The notes beneath the pieces were generated by a model. That model ran no database searches. It was not told the origin of the DNA and saw only the letters and a program-made list of their open reading frames with translations. A stretch of 64,000 nt of DNA. Origin: Panax quinquefolius. Lineage: Eukaryota > Streptophyta > Magnoliopsida > Apiales > Araliaceae. Where the stretch lies: assembly GCA_020205615.1 (NCBI GenBank), contig CM035165.1, forward strand, positions 83,080,005 through 83,144,004. The letters run 5' to 3'. A program made the position numbers and the translations under genes. How positions within the stretch are numbered: the first letter of the stretch is position 1; every line of letters starts with the position of its first letter. Shown one piece after another: positions 36,502 through 48,267 of the stretch.

Positions 36502-38332
36502 CATGATCTAGAGTTGGCCACCATCGTTTTTGCGCTTAAGATTTGGAGGCATTACCTGTATGGAGAGAAGGCGGGGATCTATACGGATCATAAAAGCCTC
36601 AAATGTTTCTTCACTCAAAAAGAACTCAGCATGCGGCAACAACGATGGCTTGAGTTGTTGAAAGATTATGATCATACCATCCAATACCATCTTGGAAAAG
36701 CGAACGTAGTAGCTGACGCATTTAGTGGAAGATCATATACGGGCACGAGTGCAATATTGTCAACACAAAGGCCCATTTTGTATGACTTGGAAAGGATGGA
36801 AATAGAGTTAAAGACTCTAGGGACCCATGTGATGATGGCGAATATACGAGTAGAACTGACTTTAATCGATAAAGTTAAAGTCGCCGGACTACGGACACTG
36901 GAGTCGATGCGTATGAAGAAGAAAGTGCAAGAAGGTGCTATTCCGGGAGCAAGAATTGATGAAGAAGGAATACTTCGAGTCAACTCCAGACTTTGTATTC
37001 CTAAAGATTCTGACTTAAAGTATAAAATCATGATGGAGGCGCACAACACACCGTTTCCAATCCATCATGGGAGTACCAAAATGTATCGTGATCTTCGACA
37101 TACATTTTGGTGGAGCAATATAAAGAGAGAGATAGCGGGGTTTATCCCAAGGTGTCTAACTTGTCAACGTGTCAAGGCGGAGCATCAAGTGCCAAAAGGT
37201 CTATTGCAACCACTTGAAATTCCAGAATGGAAGTGGGAGCACATTACCATGGATTTTGTTACTGGTCTTCCCAAGGTTTCTCAAGGCATAGATGCGATTT
37301 GGGTCATTGTTGATAGATTGACCAAGTCTGCTCATTTCTTATCGATACGAGAAACTTATACACTTGAAAGTCTTGCTAGTATGTATATAAACGAGATTGC
37401 ATGGTATGCCAGTATCCATAATTTCTGATCGAGACCCAAGATTCACTTCAAGATTTTGGGTTAGTTTGTAAAAAGCTATGGGCACGGATTTACGATTTAT
37501 CTCGGCATATCATCCTCAGACGGACGGGCAGTCGGAGAGGACTATTCAAACTCTTGAAGATTTATTAAGACTCTGTGTCCTTGACTTCAAAGGAAGTTGG
37601 GACAAGTTCTTACCATTGGTGGAGTTTTCCTACAACAACAGTTATCAATCAAGTATTGGCATGGCTCCATTTGAGGCGTTGTATGGAAGAAAGTGTCGTT
37701 TCCAAAGATCTTTGGGATGAGGTGGGTGAAGCAACGTTGTTGGGACCGGAGTTGGTACGTATGACTATGGAAAAGATTCAAACGATCCGACAACGTATAA
37801 AAACCTCACAAGATCAACAAAAGAGTTATGCTGATCTTCATTGAAAGGAGATGGAATTCGATATTGGAGATCATGTGTTGTTACGTGTTGCTCCATGGAA
37901 GGGAGTTACGAGATTTGGAAAGAGAGGAGAGCTAAATCCTCGATTCATTGGCCCATTTTTAATCCTCGATCGAGTAGGAACTGTGGCCTATAGACTCGTC
38001 TTACCGCCAAGTATGTCTAGTGTTCATAACGTTTTTCACATATCTATGTTACGTAAATATGTGAAAGACCCGAACCACATTATTGAATTAGAACCAGACG
38101 AGATAGAGGAAGATTTAACGTATGAAGAGTTACCTGTTAAAATCTTGGATAAGAAGGATCATATTCTACGGTCTAAAGCTATACCTTAAGTTAAAGTTTT
38201 GTGGAGAAACCACGATGTTGAGGAAATGACCTGGGAGTTAGAATCTGAAATGAAATCAAGGTATCCTCACCTCTTTGATATACCAGGTACATACCCTAAT
38301 TTCGAGGACGAAATTTCATAAGAAGAGGAGAT
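36502..38332 (+). pseudogene. Gypsy A pol: RNase H, integrase, chromodomain-like tail
   Basis: Pol resumes in frame with [20 protein letters not shown]. Order: end of RNase H ([21 protein letters not shown]); zinc-binding HHCC region ([17 protein letters not shown], then C-L-T-C); integrase core with [18 protein letters not shown] and the glutamate in [15 protein letters not shown]; then a C-terminal part (DHVLLRVAPWKGV, FHISMLRKYV, VLWRNHDVEEMTWE) like a chromodomain tail. Breaks: a frameshift near 37400 before ISDRD, a stop at 37469-37471, a frameshift near 37700, a stop at 37842-37844, and a stop at 38187-38189 just before VKVLWRN. The ending PNFEDEIS overlaps the purine tract, as in chromoviruses of the Tekay/Del type. 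An autonomous ancestor is clear, but this copy is inactive. Confidence 0.92.
38315..38332 (+). promoter_or_regulatory. Polypurine tract of Gypsy A
   Basis: TCATAAGAAGAGGAGAT lies directly before the LTR start TGTAATACCCC. Confidence 0.8.
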
Positions 38333-38911
38333 TGTAATACCCCAACTTTTATGAATAAAGAATAATTTTCTCGAAATATATTTTTGAATATTATGGTGTG
38401 GATTTGATATAATGTTATAGTTGTGGGTAATATTTACAAATTTTTCAAAGAAAGCAAGTGGTTATATAATATTTGATTGGTCATAGAATATTCGTTTTAA
38501 CAGGAATATTAAATGACGACCAAGACAATCATTGGTGGACCCTATTAACGGAAGTATTGTCAGTAGTTAGAAAACGACAAAATTATATTTTATAAAAATA
38601 ACGGTGAAAGTGTTACCGTTAAAAGCTGTTGAACTACCCGGTAGTAAAAGTAAAATCACGAATACGCGTGGTTGCATAAGTAACACCAGTATTGATTATT
38701 GATGCACACGTGAGAAGTCACTCAGTTATACTCAATTATTGCTCTGATAATTCTTTGCGATCATATCTCTCATATTATTGATTCGATTATTGTCACAAGA
38801 TCATCCGCATAATATGATATATTATTAAATCAATAATTGAGACGACAAAGTTATTCATATTATTAAATTTCAATATTTACAATGTCTAGAAGTTCTATCA
38901 AGGAGTGGCTT
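38333..38911 (+). mobile_element. 3' LTR of Gypsy A, segment 1
   Basis: This is the start of the 3' LTR (TGTAATACCCCAAC), cut at 38911 by element G and resumed at 45542. It aligns with 32581-33060. Together the two parts make 2884 bp. Confidence 0.92.
38907..38911. repeat. Target site duplication of element G, left
   Basis: GGCTT directly precedes TGTAACACCC and recurs at 45537-45541. Confidence 0.93.
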
Positions 38912-39482
38912 TGTAACACCCCCTTCCCGAAAAGGAAAGGGAGGTTACGTGCAAAGCACAACAAACCTCAAAATAAATAAACAGAGCACTAATAACCTCA
39001 AAATATTAATAGTAGTGATCCAATAATAAAGTAATAAGTACAATTCTCCAAACTGAGTAAAAATAATCAAAACTTAAAATTCGAATCAACCTAAATGGTC
39101 AAAGGCAAAACTCTCATCACACTAGCCCTGAATCACCCCTGCAAACCCGCCGGAAGAAAAACACAGCATGAGCCAATTACCCAGTATGGATACAGATATA
39201 CAAAAGATATACAACTGATATACGAAAACAACTGAGACAAAATACTGAACAAGACTCAAGTGCAAATACGAACGAAAATATAATATCCAAAGATCTGAAT
39301 GGAATATAGCTGAATCAACATAATTGATGAAACTAATAAAAGAATAAAGAAATACCGAACTGAAGTAACTAACTAAATGACTTGAACTGAACAGAAACCA
39401 ACAAAACTAATCCAATAAAATAATAGGCTGAAACAATGGCTGGAGTTATTTCATACTGAATGAGCTCAGAAATACACATTGC

Positions 39483-39597
39483 CACACAGGAAAGTGAAAC
39501 TAATGCCACATAGGCAAATCAAATGATGCCACATAGGCAGCCAAAATAATGCCACACAAGCAAGACAAAATAATGCCACACAAGCAAATCAAACATT
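39483..39597. repeat. About 23-24-bp GCCACA repeat in LTR G
   Basis: Five units of the form GCCACAYARGCAAR then CAAAATAAT follow each other. The other LTR has the same array at 43854-43970. Confidence 0.85.
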
Positions 39598-40312
39598 GGA
39601 CCGCGAATCCAAATGTATGCAAATCGGATAGGTGTGTTTGGCACAACATCACCAATCCACAGAACAGAAAACTAGGGTTAACCCATACGCCTCCCACAAC
39701 AAAACACCAAAAGGCCCACTTCATCCGGACCCCAAAACGGAGACGTCGTGGACTAATCACACCACCACGAAAAGTGTCATGCCTCTCGTGCCAAGACGAC
39801 ATGCCTGTGGTACCCCCACAGGTGGTTATAGCTCAGGTATACCCTACGGTATATTTTATCAAAAATACCATGTCACAACACATGCGACATAATACCAACA
39901 AAAGGGTTCTATATGTACGTGTTGAACCAAATCGAATTCTAGTCACAAGGTTTCAAAAAGAAGGTAGCAACATGTACCGCTCTACAATTATCAAAATAAT
40001 TATTATACATGATAATCTGATTCAAAGAGTACAAATACGAGTCCAAGGTGTTAACTTCAAAATGAAACAAATATATCAATTTCACAAGAAACAATTATGT
40101 GAAATAATAACAGAAATTCGAAACGAGGAACAAAACGAACAAATCAAATTTAACAAAAGTATCACTGAAAGAGTACAGAATCTGTACCTGAAGTAAGCAA
40201 TGTAATACCCAAAATTATAAACTCAAATATAGTTCGTTAAACTCCTTCCGTCCGACCTAATTACATAAAATAATAATAAATATAAATACTTTTATAAGAT
40301 ATTATTCCCATC

Positions 40313-40313
<1 letters not shown>

Positions 40314-40401
<88 letters not shown>
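40314..40401. repeat. (ATT)n microsatellite in LTR G, 3' copy
   Basis: This is a pure run of nearly 30 ATT units. The other LTR has about 17 units (44699-44752), so it has changed in length since insertion. Confidence 0.95.
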
Positions 40402-40402
<1 letters not shown>

Positions 40403-41184
40403 TTCATGCTACCGTATGTATTTAACTTCCATCGCATATCTGGACCATATATATACAAATTTCATACCTTTTGTTCTAAAATAAATATATAAATAACTTG
40501 AATCTTTAAGAAAATTCAATTACAAAACTAATTGAAATCCTGGAACCTCCTTTGCAAAACAACTTTATAAAAAAAACATATATCTAGTCATATATCTAAT
40601 CTAATAATATTGTAGTATGGAGCAAGTACATGCATCATATTCCTTCAGCCTCACGAATCCAAAAAAATTGCCTGAAAGTAATTTTTTTATATATAAAATA
40701 TCAGATGTCTTATTAAATCGTCATTTTTCCTAGTTCAATATTTAAAAAAACTTGAATTACACTAGACATCCTTAAAAGTAAATCTCTACATGCAATCCTC
40801 ATATGATCAGTTGGTATGCAGAAGATATTGATTAATAAAATAATCATATTACCCTAATTCCCTCTTTTTGATTACTGCACTTCTACCGCCGCTTTGTCCC
40901 TCGTTCTCTTTCCTTCGCATCGATTTTATGTTCGAGTAGGTTAGGTATATTTATTTATTATTATTATTATTTAAAATTTTATAAAATTTAATTATACAAA
41001 ATATAAATTGAAGTTAATTAATTTTAAGGCCCAAATTTACGAAATTAATGATATATACCAACTACTATTAGCCCATGTAAATTAATAAATAATTTGACCC
41101 AAATAAAAGAAAAGCCCAAACAATATATTTCTAAACATATATAATTTTATTTATTTATTTAGATTTTTTTTACCTGGTATTACA

Positions 41185-41225
41185 TCACCTTCCCCTTAAA
41201 AAGGATTCCGTCCCCGGAATCAAAA
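41185..41225 (-). promoter_or_regulatory. Polypurine tract of element G
   Basis: Read on the minus strand, GGGGACGGAATCC is followed by TTTTTAAGGGGAAGGTGA and then the LTR start TGTAATACC. Confidence 0.8.
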
Positions 41226-41799
41226 GAATGGAAAATACCTAATTATCAAAAAGATGCGGATACTCTGCTCAAATAGACTCTTCCATCTCCCAAGTGGCTT
41301 CCCGCTCCGGATATTTTATTATTATTTTTTTTTCTCAAAATTTTAACTAATGGGATTATCTTCCTCCTCATACCCCACTCTTGACAATCTAACATTACCT
41401 CAAGTTTCTCCCTTATTCAAAATTGTAGAGGACGAAAAACTGAAGGAACCAGATTTGGATTCACTCAATTCCGACATCGGATGAATAAAGTATAATTTTT
41501 CTAATGGACTGCAGCGCGTATAAGTATATATTCTACTCAAAAATTCAACTAATAAAATTAGAATAGGATTAAAGTTAGAACTTCACTCTTTAAATATAAA
41601 TATAGTTCAATATAGGAGCTACCAAAACTTTAATGGACTTTTCATTTTTAATTTAATCGATTATTTAATTATCTACTAAAACAATTTAACTTTCCAAACA
41701 AAACAAAGACGAAAAAATAGTCACTTACCTTTTTCAATTTGAATACAATTGTATAAAATAAAATAAATTAATATTTAATTTTAAAAATATGGGTTATTA

Positions 41800-41840
41800 C
41801 ATTTTCACCCCTTAAAAATAATTTCATCCTCGAATTCAAA
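41800..41840 (-). other. Second PPT/LTR-start-like junction inside element G
   Basis: On the minus strand, GAGGATGAAATTATTTTTAA is followed by GGGGTGAAAA and TGTAATAACCC, the form of a Gypsy polypurine tract plus LTR start. It lies 630 bp inside the internal region, so the segment 41185-41811 may include a fragment of another element's LTR. Confidence 0.5.
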
Positions 41841-41937
41841 TAAGCTACAAAAAAAATTTGAATTCTGACGTAAGTAGTGCGCCATTTGTAACGATCAACG
41901 CGGATAAGTCTTCGGTCCACGTAATTATCAATATATT

Positions 41938-42069
41938 TGTAAAAGATTCGTCAACTACCGTGTCAAGCCTTGGTAAGGTTCTTCGCGTTGCATCAAATTA
42001 GATCACATGATCCATCGTTAGTGCGGCCGTCGCTAATATCTTTGAGTTTAATTCTTGTAAACGCATTTC
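41938..42069 (-). pseudogene. 16S rRNA gene fragment (plastid-like), degenerate
   Basis: Read on the minus strand this resembles the 16S rRNA segment around E. coli positions 890-1010: an AAACTCAAAG word, then GGCCGCAC, then CATGTG, then GATGCAACGCGAAGAACC followed by TTACC and GGCTTGACA. The run from GATGCAACG to TTGACA is essentially intact; flanking parts carry substitutions. The word ACAAGAATTAAACTC just upstream fits the plastid form (GCAAGAATGAAACTC) better than most bacteria. GCAACGCG fits bacteria better than the usual plastid GCAAAGCG, so the origin is open. It is a fragment of about 130 bp with no function expected as rRNA. Capture of organelle DNA by a retroelement, or insertion of organelle DNA into it, are the likely explanations. 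Confidence 0.75.
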
Positions 42070-43267
42070 TTAAAAAAATAATTCAAAATCACAAAACATT
42101 TCTCTTCATCTAAATACGATTCGAATACCCAAAATATTTAAAATTATTTTTAATTCGTAAAATGTTTTCCCACACATGACAAAGATTTAACAAATTATTT
42201 TCATTTAATTTTACATAAATTCACGTAAAACTCTAAAGACATCAGATAAACAAAACAACTATGCAAACCATATTACCAACTCTCCCCAAGTCCTCAAGAG
42301 CTTCAAAATATCTCATCATCAATTTGAACTATTCACCAAATAATATTACACCAAAGAATATACTATTAATATCTCTTTATCACCAACTCTCTTAAGTCCT
42401 TAAGAGTTTCAAAATATCATAACCTCCAATCAAATTAGTTCTCAAATATTATTACACCAAAAGTATATTACTACTAAGATCTCTTCATCATCATACCAAA
42501 CTCCAAATCATATATCCTACTATCTGAATAAGCAAACTATAGCTTTCAAAATCTCTTAAAGATTCATCACTTATTATATATCTAATCATTTAATGAATCA
42601 ATCACTCTCTTAATGGAAATCTTAACCCAATAAATTCCAAGATCTCCTCATACTATCACTCAAAATTTCATATAAGATAACTCCAATATTCAATTAGGAA
42701 ATAATCGCAAAATTCATTTACTCCAAAAGATTAATCTAATTACCTCGAATTTCTACAACAACTCAAAATTACCAGAGATCCCCTGTACTTAATAGTTTCC
42801 ACTTTATCATATTATCCCACCGATTCACATACCTTAAATTATTCACAACTTAACAAAAATCAGAATCTAACTCAAATCAAATCCTCAATTCCAAAATCAT
42901 AATAACTTGTAATTACCCGAAATAACTCTAACAAATAATTCTCCAATATCAAAATTCGCTGATACAAATGCTCATATCATAATCGTATAATAATTTCTTA
43001 ACTGAACAAAATATAATATTATTCTCCTTAATAATTCAATCACAATCCTTAACTAATATTATTGTTCCAACGCATAACAATAATAATCTTAACAAATTAT
43101 CTCGCCTTTCTCAAATCCACTACAACTCAAAGAACTAAAAAAAACACTTGGTCAGAATAAGACCAACCAAACAGAGAACAAAATCAATTCAAACTCCTAC
43201 GTCTACCCAGTGATTTACCCCCAACTCACAGGTCAAACATAAATAGGTTTTCTCCAAGAAAGAACCT

Positions 43268-43285
43268 AAGCTTTGATACCATCTC
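43268..43285 (-). promoter_or_regulatory. Primer binding site of element G
   Basis: On the minus strand, GAGATGGTATCAAAGCTT follows the LTR end. TGGTATCAAAGC is a tRNA-iMet type site. Confidence 0.85.
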
Positions 43286-44699
43286 TGTAATACCCCCTTC
43301 CTGAAAAGGAAAGGGAGGTCACGTGCAAAGCACAACAAACCTCAAAATAAATAAACAGAGCACTAACACCCTCAAAATATTAATAGTAGTGATCCAATAA
43401 TAAACTAATAAGTACAATTCTCCAAACTGAGTTAAAATAATCAAAACTTAAAATTTGAATCAACCTAAATGGTCAAAGGCAAAATTCTCATCACACTAGC
43501 CCTGAATCACCCCTGCAAACCTACCAGAAGAAAAACACAGCATGAGCCAATTGTCCAGTACGGACACAGATATACAAAAGATATACAACTGATATACGAA
43601 AACAACTGAGACAAAATACTGAACAAGACTCAAGTGCAAATACGAACGAAAATATAATATCCAAAGATCTGAATGGAATATAGCTGAATCAACATAATTG
43701 ACGAAACCAATAAAAGAATAAAGAAATAACGAACTGAAGTAACTAACTAAATGAATTGAACTGAACAGAAACCAACAAAACTAATCCAATAAAATAATAG
43801 GCTAAAACAATGGATGGAGTTATTTCATACTGAATGAGCTCAGAAATACACATTGCCACACAAGCAAGTAAAACTAATGCCACACAGGTAAATCAAATGA
43901 TGCCACATAGGCAGCCAAAATAATGCCACACAGGCAAGTCAAAATAATGCCACACAGGCAAATCACACATTGGACCGCGAATCCAAATGTATGCAAATTG
44001 GATAGGTGTGTTTGGCACAACATCACCAATCCATAGAAAAGAAAACTAGGGTTAACCCATACGCCTCCCACAACAAAACACCAAATGGCCCACTTCCTCT
44101 GGAGCCCAAAACGGAGACGCCGTTGACTAATCACACTGCCATCACGAAAAAGTGTCGCCGCCTCTCGTGAAGGCGACATGCTGTGGTACCCCCACGGTGG
44201 TTATAGCTTCGGTATACCCTACGGTATATTCTATCAAAAATACCATGTCACAACACATGCGACATAATACCAACAAAAGGGTTCTATATGTACATGTTGA
44301 ACCAAATCGAATTCTAGTCACAAGGTTTCAAAAAGAAGGTAGCAACATGTACCACTCTACAATTATCAAAATAAATATTATACATGATAATCTCATTCAA
44401 AGAGTACAAGTACGAGTCCAAGGTGTTAACTTCAAAATGAAACAAATATATCAATTTCACAAGAAACAATTATGTGAAATAATAACAGAAATTTGAAACG
44501 AGGAACAAAACGAACAAATCAAATTTAACAAAAGTATCGCTGAAAGAGTACGGAATCCGTACCTGAAGTAAGCAATGTAATACCCGAAATTATAACCTCA
44601 AATATAGTTCGTTAAACTCCTTCCGTCCGACCTAATTACATAAAATAATAATAAATATAAATACTTTTATAAGATATTATTCCCATCTTTAGCATGTTA

Positions 44700-44753
<54 letters not shown>

Positions 44754-45536
44754 TTCATGCTACCGTATGCACTGACCGCATATACAGACCATATATATAC
44801 AAATTTCATACCTTTTGTTCTAAAATAAATATATAAATAACTTGAATCTTTAAGCAAATTCAATTACAAAACTAATTGAAATCCTGGAACCTCCTTTGCA
44901 AAACAACTTTATAAAAAAAAAACATATATCTAGTCATATATCTATTCTAATAATATTGTAGTATGGAGCAAGTACATGCATCATATTCCTACAGCCTCAC
45001 GAATCCAAACAAATTGCCTGAAAGTAATTCTTTTTTATATAAAATATCAGATGTCTTATTAAATCGTCATTTTGCCTAGTTCTATATTTAAAAAAATTGA
45101 ATTACACTAGACATGCTTAAAAGTAAATCTCTACATGCAATCCTCATATGATCAGTTGGTATGCAAAAGATATTGATTAATAAAATAATCATATTACCTT
45201 AATTCCCTCTTTTTTCTTACTGCACTTCTACCGCCGCTTTGTCCCTCATTCTTTTTCCTTCGCATTTATTTTTTGTTCGAGTAGGTTAGGTATATTTATT
45301 TATTTATTATTATTATTTAAAATTTTATAAAATTTAATTATACAAAATATAAATTGAAGTTAATTAATTTTAAGGCCCAAATTTACGAAATTAATGATAT
45401 ATACCAACTACTATTAGCCCATGTAAATTAATAAATAATTTGACCCAAATAAAAGAAAATCCCAAACAATATATTTCTAAACATATATAATTTTATTTAT
45501 TTATTTAGTTTTTATTTTTTTTTACCGGGTATTACA
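43286..45536 (-). mobile_element. LTR G, 5' copy
   Basis: It starts on this strand with TGTAATACCCCCTTCC and ends ACCGGGTATTACA, followed by GGCTT. It is highly similar to 38912-41184, with differences mainly at the ATT tract and a few small patches (for example 44140-44220). Confidence 0.93.
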
Positions 45537-45541
45537 GGCTT
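45537..45541. repeat. Target site duplication of element G, right
   Basis: GGCTT matches 38907-38911. Confidence 0.93.
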
Positions 45542-46142
45542 GGTCATCTAATTGCGCGCCAATAAAGAGAAATCCTTTTCGAAAAGCCCCCTCTTTCCTG
45601 GGAACGACCTGGTTGTTAAATATTGTGAGTTATAATAATAATGATGAATAAGTTCGTGTTGATTAAAGATGAATTTGATAGTTCTATTGTGTTGGGATTA
45701 TTAGTGTTAGTGGAAATTGACATCTATTCCGATGATAATTGATGTCTGGGGGTTATATTGATAAATCGGGTAATTTATCGGATAAATAAGCAACTAATTG
45801 CTACTAATTTACATGTTTATATAACTATTTGTTCACATGTGTGTACTATTGAATCACATTCTTGTACTATTAGGGTAGTTAGTGCAAGATTGATAATACT
45901 TGCATGACTAAGTTAAATATGGAGGTATAGATGGAGGTACTATACTGTAATTCGTATTTTTGACATGATTATACTATTGATTCACATGATTGAACTATTG
46001 ATTCACATTATTTACTATTAGGGGAGGTGGTGCAAGTTTGATAATACTTGCAGGACTAAATTAAAAAGGAAAGAAAAGTTAGAGGTATTGCACTGTAATA
46101 TTTCGAGCCCCAAAACGTGCAATTATCGAAACTATATTTTTC

Positions 46143-46150
46143 TATAAATA
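46143..46150 (+). promoter_or_regulatory. TATA box of LTR A (3' LTR)
   Basis: TATAAATA is about 50 bp before a TATAGAGAGA-rich leader and conserved in all A LTRs seen. Confidence 0.6.
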
Positions 46151-46319
46151 GAAGCTTATTCTTCCTTCATTTCTCACCAATTCACTAAAGATATAGAGCA
46201 ATTATTATAGAGAGAAATTATAGAGAGAAAGAAGAAGAGAAGTCTGCTACCTCACTATTCCAGTATCCAGTTTTCTTCTAAGGTAAGGGGTATTATTTCT
46301 TTCGTATTCATGAAGAGAG

Positions 46320-46810
46320 CTATTATTATTCCATTCCTTATTATTCTGTTAGAATAACCTGTATATATGAAGTACCGCATACATGGTGAAATTCTTATGT
46401 TATTCTATTCTTTATTATTATGTTGGAATAACCTGTATATGCGAAGTACCGCATACGTGGTGAAATTCTTCTATTATTCCATTCTTTATTATTCTGTCGG
46501 AATATCTTGTCTGTGCATTTACGCATGTCCTGGTTCCATTATTTATTATTACGTCGAATATCACGTGCGTGCGTTACGCGTGACACGGTTCCATTATTTA
46601 TTATTTTGTTGGGAATAACATGCATGCGATCTATTGCACGCATGGTGAATCCTTCTGTTATTCCATTCTTTATTATTCTGTTGGAATAACCTGTCTATGT
46701 GGATTACCACATGCATGGTGAATGATCCTTTGTATTCATTCTTTATTAAATTATGAAAATGATCTATCTACGTGGATTACCGCACGGCAGGTGAAAACTC
46801 ATTTGCAGTT
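46320..46810 (+). repeat. Hairpin-bearing tandem repeats in LTR A, seven units
   Basis: Units of 55-78 bp share TTATTCCATTCTTTATTATT, TGTTGGAATA and a trailing CATGGTGAA or CGGTTCCA. Between them is an imperfect inverted repeat that differs in sequence yet still pairs in most units: TGCGAAGTACCGCA, GTGCATTTACGCAT, GTGCGTTACGCGT, ATGTGGATTACCACAT, ACGTGGATTACCGC. The array lies downstream of the TATA box, so it would be transcribed. Confidence 0.8.
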
Positions 46811-48170
46811 TCATATATTCTATTATACTCAGTTGATTAATGTTTTGACTTCTATACTCCATGAAATTAGTAGAATATCCTAAATATTTGCGCTTCATCC
46901 AGTATCTGTTCATGGAAATATTCTTCTAAGCATTCTTAAATTTTTCTCCACAAAGCAGTATCATGTTGATAATTTGGACGTTGTTGGTTCCTGGATAAAT
47001 TAATTCTTGAACTTATTTTATTGAATTATTATGTCATTGTCATCATCCTCATGCTTATATTGTGATGAAATTCATCTTTGGCTTACATGCATAAATGGAC
47101 TTGGTATAATTATGACCAGGGATCATTCGGTATAATCATGACCTGTAATGTTATAAATGATGTGGTAAAGGTCCTCAGTGGCCTGTAATGCATTGATGGA
47201 CAGTTTTTTTGGTATGATTATGACTAGGGATTATTCGGTATAGTCATGACCATTGATGATTTAATGAATATCATTGGCCCGTAGTACATGGATGATTAGA
47301 TGATGTGGTTTAATTATAAAGCTGAGTCTCAGCGATAAAAATTGATGAAAACATTTTAAATCATAGAAGATAGTAGATATCATGCTCTACTTGACTCTTC
47401 TAATGGATTTCTTATTCATCCGCAGATTAAACTTGATGTCTATTGTATTTTATCGGTTTAACCTTGTTGAAGACTAATGATAATTTATTACGCATTATCT
47501 TAGTCATAATATTTCTTCTTGGGCTACATTGAGCTCACCCTTTCTTTCTTTCACTGTTCTCTTCAAGAAATGAGAACGTAGCCGGGACTAGTCGGGGAAC
47601 GGAGTGACGGTCCAGATGATAGCATTAGTAGTCCTCATTATTCTTTTAAATAGTGTGACAATAAATGTAATGAAGACTCCATTGAGTTTGTATATTGTCT
47701 AGATGACAATATTATTATTAAAAACTCTTAGATTATGTTTTGTCATATTTTACACGACTGTTGTATAATTAAGTTGTATTTGAATTTTGTACCATGTATT
47801 TGGTGACCCGGGATGGGTGATGTATACCAGTTTTGGGGGCGTCACAGATCTTCTATGCTCCATAGTTTTTGCAGTTCATGTTATGTCTTTTTATGATTTT
47901 TTTTTTCTTTCTAATATTAACATTAAATACATTCCTGCAAATATACTATTGCATTTACAATCTGCAAATGCATTGAACTTTATAGTAAGTTACCTTTGCA
48001 TTGCATAAGCCTTGCGATATTTGATCTCGATATGGACCCAGCTCTTATTAGTTGAGCTCTAGCTAGGTGATGAATTACTGTTGGGTGTAATATTGGATAA
48101 ACTACATCATACTCTTCTACATGTTTAGTTAATGTGAGATTATTTATTTTCTTATAATTCCTTTGACAGG

Positions 48171-48267
48171 AACTGTAGTTTGACCCTGATAATTGGTGGA
48201 GAACCAGTGAATTTTTATGATGTTTTCCTTCACAGTCAAGCTCTTGAAGGCATGACATTATCCATGG
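48171..48267 (+). other. Exon-like segment, 97 bp
   Basis: A pyrimidine-rich stretch and CCTTTGACAG precede it, and GTAAGC follows it directly, a good donor. The frame is open (NCSLTLIIGGEPVNFYDVFL and on to GMTLSM). If spliced to the acceptor at 49352, it stays in frame with the MAP kinase start MDFF. I do not recognise the peptide. It could be an upstream exon of the kinase pseudogene, part of another gene, or chance. Confidence 0.35.

Larger units (their letters stand above)
38912..41184 (-). mobile_element. LTR G, 3' copy
   Basis: On this strand it starts TGTAACACCCCCTTCC and ends CCTGGTATTACA. It includes 24-bp repeats (39483-39597) and a long ATT tract. Long open frames here (for example 39549-40196) are broken in the other LTR copy and are not taken as genes. 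Confidence 0.93.
41185..43285 (-). mobile_element. Internal region of element G (2101 bp)
   Basis: This is AT-rich with no recognisable gag or pol. It holds a 16S-rDNA-like fragment (41938-42069), a second LTR-start-like junction at about 41811, and then plain AT-rich sequence to the primer site. No open frame over 60 codons that looks real is seen. Confidence 0.85.
38912..45536 (-). mobile_element. Element G: non-autonomous LTR retroelement
   Basis: A complete minus-strand element of 6625 bp between GGCTT target duplications, inside the 3' LTR of Gypsy A. The LTRs are 38912-41184 and 43286-45536 (2273 and 2251 bp, very similar) around an internal region of 2.1 kb. The primer site lies next to the right LTR and the purine tract next to the left LTR, giving the orientation. 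No gag or pol frame is seen. The close LTR similarity and clean edges suggest it is one of the youngest insertions here. Confidence 0.93.
45542..47846 (+). mobile_element. 3' LTR of Gypsy A, segment 2
   Basis: This resumes the 3' LTR after element G and ends GGGGGCGTCACA. It has a TATA box (46143-46150), an AGAGAG-rich leader and the hairpin repeats. The following bases GATCT would be the right target duplication of Gypsy A; the left one is outside the window. Confidence 0.92.

Noticed and set aside
36672..37049. 125-codon minus-strand frame opposite Gypsy A pol
   Set aside because: It is a shadow of the integrase-coding strand.
39549..40196. 215-codon open frame in LTR G
   Set aside because: It runs through the GCCACA tandem repeats and is broken in the other, nearly identical LTR; it has no recognisable domain.
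40261..40458. Open frame coding a poly-isoleucine stretch
   Set aside because: It is the translation of the ATT microsatellite.
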